Source: Gonocerus acuteangulatus (lineage: Eukaryota; Arthropoda; Insecta; Hemiptera; Coreidae). Taken from it: a stretch of DNA of 64,000 nt. The notes under the pieces were generated by a model. It had not been told where the DNA came from. It did not search any database and saw nothing but the letters and a program-made list of their open reading frames with translations. Shown piece after piece: positions 57,765 to 64,000 of the stretch. A program made the translations under genes and the position numbers. The stretch spans positions 51,746,994 through 51,810,993 of the forward strand of contig OX328125.1 in assembly GCA_946811695.1 (NCBI GenBank), read 5' to 3'. Every line of letters begins with the position of its first letter. The first letter of the stretch is position 1.

Positions 57765-58202
57765 AATTTTTGCTACTTAATTTGCTTTTAAAAAATCGCC
57801 CAGCTTCATAGTAGAGGGTCTAGTCGCTAACAGCGCTGTGCAAGTATTTCCAGCGTTTGCTCACAGATTACAGTTAAAATACATCTCACTTCTTTGACAA
57901 TGTGCGCGGTAGTCAAAAATATTGATTGTAGAAAAATAAACGATTCATAACTTTTGACATCTTACAGCCGTTTCTGGCACATTTATAAAACCGGGCAGGA
58001 TACCGGGACAAGAGCTAAATTCCAGGACTGTCTCGGTCAAACCGGGACGTATGGCAAGCCTACCTTTAGATAAAACAGGTTAATACAATCCATAGAATAA
58101 AAAGAAAAAAAAAAAAAAAAAAAAAAAAAAAGGAATTTTAACTACCTGTTGCTGATTTTGGAAGTCTGGAAATGTCTAAATTTCATACATATATAATATT
58201 TG

Positions 58203-58396
58203 AAAAGAAGTGAAGGAATGGTTGGGATTCGGCTAAGAGAAAACGTCAGATTTCTGGGAAAATCTATATTTCGAACGAATTTTTAACATGTAGGTGATTC
58301 ATTGCTGATGAAGGATGCCAAAGAGTATGCCTAAACGTTCAAAATATAGATTTTCTGAAAGTCTGAGGATTTCTCTATGCTGCGTACCAACCATTT
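58203..58396. mobile_element. Foldback element, GGGATTCGGCTA family, with hammerhead-like box
   Basis: AATGGTTGGGATTCGGCTAA and AGAGAAAACGTCAGATTT, then AAATCTATATTT, on the left pair with AAATATAGATTTTCTGAAAG and TACCAACCATTT on the right. Next to the centre, 58,305-58,340 reads CTGATGAAGGATGCC, AAAGAGTA, TGCCTAAACGTTC, a decayed CTGATGA/stem/GAAAC box. It is clearly related to 2,681-2,991. Confidence 0.7.
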
Positions 58397-58496
58397 CCAG
58401 ACCTTCTTCAATGATAAGTGGAGGCTGCTTACACGTTTACTTGATGTTTTAAATGGCTGCCCGTATGAGTTAAATAAATCTTGCAAATGGGTACAT

Positions 58497-58862
58497 CTAT
58501 CTATTTATATAAAAATCAAGTGTCTGTATGTTTGTTCCTTATACAAATCCTCACTGTTCGACCGATTTTGACTAAACTTGGCAAACAGGTAGGTCTAGAT
58601 CCGGGAAGCCTCGTAGGCAAGGTCAAAAACGCCTATCATCTGTCTGTCAGTGTTTGTTCCTTTTACAAATCCAACCCGTTAGACCGATTTTGATCAAACT
58701 TTGCACAAAAGTATTGAAGCGTGGAGTGTTTTAACTGTGAAACCAAACAGTTACATATTTGCATCATTAGATTTTAATACGACTTATTTGGTTCCTAAGT
58801 TATTTGTGGTTTTCTAGATGCAGAAAGTAGGTGTAGCATGGTACGCCGGGTAAAAGCTAATT
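58497..58862 (-). repeat. Dispersed repeat related to the 32-kb array
   Basis: It begins ATCTATTTATATAAAAATCA and ends TACGCCGGGTAAAAGCTAA. It contains two units of GTTTGTTCCTTATACAAATC and GACCGATTTTGACTAAACTT, which are the reverse complement of the units at 32,160-32,620. A TC start and CTAA end would suit a Helitron-type element, but no 3' hairpin is convincing, so the class is open. Confidence 0.5.
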
Positions 58863-59454
58863 TTATTATATATTTCTAATGTGTAATATAGTATATAGAA
58901 TTATGTTGTCCTACTTGTGGAATGAGTCCATAAAGTGGACTAAGAGGTAGGTAGCTGCGGGATGTGGGTTATAAGGCTTCCTAAGAGCATTGCGAAAGGA
59001 TTGATGATAGTGTTTGATGTTTATTGGCGCTGTCCGATATAGTGCCACTTCCGTCCAAGTACTGTAGCTGAATGGGAGGGCAGGAAATCCATTTACCTGC
59101 TTTAAGTGGGCCGCCCTTCCGCTCTCATCCAACCTTTTCACTGTTCCTCTTCTGAAGGCTCATGTAATATCCGCTCAGCTACAACCATAAGTCCCTTTCC
59201 CGCACTCACTCATCTTCGCGATTAAAACGTCAAAGAGTTTGTCGTTTTGACGAACTTTCTCTTTAATGCTCTCCTTACGAAGAAACCTTTTTTCACTGAC
59301 GCATGTGAGATATCAACTACTTCAACCAACTACTGTTATCCTGTCCTTAGGGAGGAAACCTGTTTATGAGGTTGACCCCATGACGCAATTCGGGGGCTCC
59401 GATTAGGGAATTTGATGTTTCGGGACTCATGGATTACGAAAATAACAGTGGTAC
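58863..59454. other. No gene recognised
   Basis: A 76-codon minus frame (58,911-59,141; KRLDESGRAAHLKQ, followed by a GTAAAT donor-like site) is not recognised. A hairpin-like AAAACGTCAAAGAGTTTGTC with GTTTTGACG lies near 59,225. Confidence 0.35.
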
Positions 59455-59900
59455 ACATTTGTATATGTTTGTCTCTTAGCGCCAGGTACTCGTTTTATAA
59501 GTAATGGGACGTGGGGTATCTAATTGAACCATTTCCAAGGCTATACCTTTAACCGTTGTCGTGAAAATTGGGGAAAAAAACTACATTTTTCTTGGGATTT
59601 TTGAGTATATCTTATAGCCAGTTGGCAAATCGTTGTAAATGTACAGAATCTATTTGAAAGCGTATTACATTTTCTTCTATTATGGTTCCTGTACAATGTT
59701 TGATAGAGCAGTCTTATTCGGAGAAATCGGTCCATAAATGGAGTAGTTTCCGCTTAGGATTATGTCAGTTTCCTATTGCGGCGCCTAAGATCTTGCTTCG
59801 CTTTGGGATTTCATTTTACATTTTTACATGTGTTTACATTTTTCACGAAAAATTAAAACATTAACTGTTTCTATTCTAAGCTTTCCAAATGACAGTTCGT
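59455..59900 (+). repeat. Dispersed repeat R1 copy
   Basis: CAGGTACTCGTTTTATAAGT, ACCATTTCCAAGGCTATACC, AGCCAGTTGGCAAATCG and GCGGCGCCTAAG match the copies at 6,787 and 21,655 in order. Confidence 0.6.
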
Positions 59901-61086
59901 ACTAGTCTGAATTTTTTTTGTTAAGCATTGAATTAAAGCGAAACTGTGACAAAGTGGTTTCATTAAATCAGCTCTCCAGTCACTTAAAAGGGGCGGAAGG
60001 TTAATAACTAAAGAAGAGGATTGAATTTGCAACAAAATGTTTATTGTTGCTCTGCTGTTGGAGTCAGTCACAGCAGGAGCAGCCCATGTTGCTACACCTT
60101 CTACCGATCTTTGCTAAACCAAGAAATGGCTGGTTGTTATATTAGCTGACTATTTATCGACACTAAAGTCAGCAGAATCTGTCAATGTTTAGCGCAATGG
60201 ACTACATATTTATAATTTCCAATGTGCAGAAACACTTACAGTTATTATCTCCTCTTGAGGCTTCGCATAGGACTTAAACCATGTGAATAATCCTCTTGTC
60301 AAAACATCCATTTTCCTGTGTAGGAAGAATACATATTGAAAGATTGAGCATTGATGGTGCCACAGATTTTCTGAATCTGTTTCAGTAACCGATATTGTAA
60401 AATTGCATGTTTGTCAACAACGTACATGAATTTTATTATTTATTACTTTGATATCAAGACTGTTATTGCTCTTTAATAGTTCACGTTGATGATTTTTGGA
60501 TCTGATGAGCCTCTGCTATATAATACCACCCTAGCATGTTTTCTATTTGCATTACCTCGTTATGCTTTAAATAAGACGTTTAATAATGTTGGCGTTTTGC
60601 CTTATCCACAAATAACGAATTAAAAGTATTTTTCCGCCTTAATCTAATCTTAAGACTTTGTTGTGAGTTTTCGATTTTCTGCAACCTTAGCAAAATCTAC
60701 GTCATTTCAGAGAGTTCCATCATAATTCTTAGTTTGACTTTGGATGACATCCAAAGTGCTGTTGAATGTAGGTACAAGTTTATTCTAAAATGTATGACGG
60801 ATTGGGTCGGGAGGCGAAATCATACATATTTTTTTTATTTCTTTTCGCAGATTCTCTATTACAGTTATTTGCTTGGGGGGGGGGTGACTATATAATTTTC
60901 CATGAACACATTCTTAATCCACTTTTGGCCTCACACTTCTAGCGATGTTCCCTTCAAGATATTTTAGCAAAATGCTATATTTGTTTTAACCAGCTTCTCT
61001 AGGACTCCTTATTTGGTGTAAAAATTTGGCTTTTTCGACCGCTCTTGTATTCAGAAGTACCATTATTCTAAGAACCGCTTGTAAAA

Positions 61087-61888
61087 GAAGCCGAGGGTCT
61101 TTTTGCGAAGACCACATCCAGTTACTTTTGAAGTAGCAGTAGTGATTGTATCAGTGATTTAGCGCATGCGCATAACTCCTTTGCCTTCCTATTGGAGGAT
61201 TGGATGACCAATTGCATTCGTTCTTGCTGGGAGTAAAGTAACCTTCAACAGTGAATTAGCTTTTGTTTATGAAAAAGCTCTGCTTATGTTTGTGAGAAAA
61301 ATGAGTCTTTTACAATTAGTTCGCGATGTTCCTGACAAAGTAAAAGGGATTGGTTTCTTACTGGGAAAAATTAATGGAATCCTATTAATTTTAGCGAGTT
61401 GGATAGACTAGAGTCGCTACAATTAATATAATTCTATTAATTGGGAGTTGGATTGACTAGGGTTTTGATATTTTCTTGAGCGAGCGGAGCGTAGCGTAGC
61501 GAGCGGAAACGCATAGCATGTAATGCCTAATAAATGTAAAATATCCAAAAAAGAGAGAGAGAAAAGGAATAAAATATGTTTGTTTACAAATAACGTTGTT
61601 TGTTATCCTTCATAACCTGCAAAACAGTCAACTTTAAAGCTTAATAACTTATTTCATAGTTGAGAGAATTGATTTTGATCATATTAACCTTTTTATTAAT
61701 AAATATTGCTTGCCATTATCTAATATGAATTATAACCGTAGATAACGAGTCAAGAAGTAGTAGATAACCAGCAAAGAACCTATAAGCTAATCAGTAAGCT
61801 TATCAGCGAGTACGAGTAACTGTTATAAATCACTACTGCTACTTCAAAAGTAACTGGATGTGGTCTTCGCAAAAAGACCCGAAGCCGA
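61087..61888. mobile_element. TIR element with perfect 8-bp TSD
   Basis: GAAGCCGA flanks the element at 61,087-61,094 and 61,881-61,888. The 786-bp element has TIRs of about 50 bp, near identical: GGGTCTTTTTGCGAAGACCA and CATCCAGTTACTTTTGAAGT. The interior is non-coding and contains GCGCATGCGC near the left end and GCGAGCGGAGCGTAGCG at about 61,480-61,505. An 8-bp TSD suits hAT, Merlin or P-type elements; the GG start suits Merlin better than hAT. A degraded relative lies at 9,354-10,100. Confidence 0.88.
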
Positions 61889-64000
61889 ATTTCGATATCG
61901 TATGTGTACATACACAGACATGTAATCTGATTCTTCAAGGTTCATATATTGTAATTTTGTAAGAAATTTTCTCATTGAAAAAAACATATATTAAAAATTC
62001 CAGATTTCTTTTGATTTAGAAGTCTTTCCGCATCAATTAATACGGGTAAATAAATAATAACCAAATGAAAATTTTAATTAGTCAGAACAATATCAGTTAC
62101 ATGATCTAAAGGTTCAGATTTTGTACCTATATTTGTCTTTTATTAATTTTGGTAATAATTTGTATTTGTTTTTGTTTCAGGTAAACAACACAATGGCTGA
62201 GAATATTTTAAAATGCTCTCCGTTTCCGTATGTGCTTATCATAATTATCTATGTATTAGACATTTGAATTGAAAAAAATGGCTTGTTTGTTTGTTGTCAG
62301 GGTGTTGGGTTTCGGCATACAATATGTTAATTATTCGGAAAACGCCCTATTTGAAAATCATAATACAGAACCAAAAAATATATATATTAATTGTTGCTTA
62401 ATAGTAATAGTTGCTGCATGCTAGACACTTCTACTGATATTTTTATCCATAAAGCAATATAAAACGAGTACTCTGTAATATTTTACCTTTTCGCGAGCTT
62501 ACTTCTGACCTTTCTGGTGGCCTTTTTCTAGAGATGTCAATGGGGAAAGGCCAGAACCGGAGCAAGAAATATCAATTACTCTAATTCTTTTTCTATAATT
62601 TACATAATTTTCTTCAAACCCTACCTTTGATTGAAGTTTAGTTATGAGGCATAATAGACATCTGTAAGCAATGTTCTGCGTAGCCGTCAGTTTTTGTTAG
62701 CGCCCCCCCCCCCTATTGGTAGAAATTCGAAATGTCAGGACATTCGCGAATTTCAGGTCCAGGGACCCGATGACACAATCCAGATGTTGTGTTTCATTAA
62801 AACCCCCGGAAAAACTCATGCGTTTAGGCGACGGTACGTTTTTGATCTATTTTTAACAAAAGCGATTCTTGTTTGAAGAAAACTATACAAAAGTACATTA
62901 ATATTACGAATCATTCGACATATTCAGTTCTAAACAGGAGTTACAGATATTGAAAATATGAAATATTTCTTATCTGACAATCTTCCGTTATCAAAAGATA
63001 AAAGCCTTAGTTCTTTTAATTTCCTAACGTTTACGGCCTATATCAACTTTCATCCTGAATTAGCCTCCTAAATTTTACTAATGAGGCATCCATATTTTTA
63101 TGTTAACACGTATTTTTCATGAAGACCGACCCTATCTCCTCCTATTTCCCTGCATAATTCACCAAGCAGAATGAATGTCCACTAAATGTCGTATATTTTG
63201 CAACCAGCTAACGAAAATGCATCACGATCCACCCGAGGAAACCGGCTGTAATGACGGTGAAAATTTATGGTTTAAAAACCGGTGGTATTTGCCGCGAAGT
63301 AGGAGGGGATGAAATCTCCTAGCGACGAAGTTTAAAATAGAATATTACTGACGCGTAAATCGGAAATCCGCTTGCCAATTTACAACTCATTGACTTTACG
63401 TTCTCAGAAAAACGTAGGGTTTATAATATACAACTACCCACAAAGCCTAGTAGTTAGTGTAACAACCCAAATATTCGAATATTCTTAGAATATGATTAGT
63501 GCCGCTATTTATACAAGTGCGGTTCGACTCTTCATTATCACCTTAATTTTTCATTAAAACGATTATTATCTAAATCCCTCGGTCATAAATTCCATTGAAT
63601 CATAAATGGATGGGGGAATCCTAATTCCTTAACCACCGAATGAATCCCACAGAGCTCCATTCCTCGACTATTTCAAAAATATAATTAAATCACTACAGTT
63701 TGAATGGAAACATGACTAGGGGTTGGGTGAAATTTGAAGGGATAACAAGTTGTGGAAGTGTTGGGATTTACAGGTGTCTAGCCGTCAGGGGAAGGAATTC
63801 CATAGCGAGGTGGCACGGGTGGCAAATGATTTTTCGAATAAAACTGTACGGTATGAAGTACCGAATGTCGAGAGCGGATCCGTCTATATTTGTTAAAGCA
63901 TTCCTTATATTAAGAATTCAGTGGTTGTTGATGGTTTCAAGCTCTCCTCAAGGTTTTCCTCTTATGTTTTTAATTTCAGTTTTGCGCAGTGAATATTTAA
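61889..64000. other. No gene confirmed
   Basis: It holds a candidate ratchet site at 62,181 (separate entry), a C run at 62,703 and a tRNA-like scrap at 63,453-63,540 (GCCTAGTAGTTAGTG, then GGTTCGACTCT). Otherwise unremarkable AT-rich sequence. Confidence 0.4.
62181..62227 (+). promoter_or_regulatory. Candidate recursive-splice site or short first coding exon
   Basis: TGTATTTGTTTTTGTTTCAG is followed directly by GTAAACAACACAATGG (AG at 62,179-62,180), and GTATGT lies 47 bases on at 62,228. It can be read as a ratchet point with its RS-exon, or as a 47-base exon with an ATG in a good context starting MAENILKCSPF. The sequence does not decide between these. Confidence 0.35.

Overview
The window looks like gene-poor, AT-rich nuclear DNA from an invertebrate animal, most likely an arthropod. 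The evidence is a Mos1-type mariner, a pogo/Tigger transposon, Penelope-like (PLE) GIY-YIG fragments, jockey/I-type non-LTR remnants, several tRNA-derived SINE families and many long (TA)n arrays. The species cannot be named from sequence alone. I see no complete host protein-coding gene, no functional tRNA or rRNA gene, no CRISPR array and no bacterial-style operon. The longest recognisable protein-coding remnant is a broken Tigger transposase (46,696-48,297).

Layout. 0-5 kb: a tRNA-derived SINE, a non-LTR reverse transcriptase C-terminus, a small inverted-repeat element and a deleted pogo-like element. 4.8-8.2 kb: two abutting TIR elements, a dispersed non-coding repeat, a SINE and a long (TA)n array. 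9.3-18.1 kb: a degraded TIR element, a non-LTR 3' end, a hAT-like MITE and several SINEs, one of them complete with target-site duplications (TSDs). 20-31.6 kb: Harbinger-like and piggyBac-like MITEs, a tandemly duplicated dispersed repeat, and PLE, jockey-like and RNase H fragments. 31.7-35.9 kb: an unassigned coding remnant, a tandem array and a deleted mariner. 40-48.6 kb: (TA)n arrays, a GC-rich minisatellite, an RNase H fragment, and a nest of SINE, foldback insertion, Tigger and truncated SINE. 52-55.3 kb: a perfect 88-bp-arm palindrome, a PLE inverted dimer and a related foldback. 56.8-61.9 kb: a 143-bp tandem array, another foldback and an intact-ended TIR element with an 8-bp TSD.

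The most interesting theme is a set of foldback insertions related to, or possibly related to, PLEs. At 52,546-53,513 two 5'-truncated PLE copies lie head to head, with 3' terminal sequences facing outward and a 20-bp direct repeat outside. At 45,754-46,090 two 160-bp arms form a palindrome inside a SINE, with a 13-bp TSD. Several of these elements carry a hammerhead-ribozyme-like box (CTGANGA, stem, GAAA) that points outward from the centre of symmetry in every symmetric case. I infer that reverse transcription may have primed from both sides of the target break. This is a hypothesis; mis-assembly or template switching could explain parts of it.

Two plus-strand sites (34,275 and 62,181) have the form of recursive-splice (ratchet) sites. 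They would fit the window lying inside a very long intron, but this needs transcript evidence.
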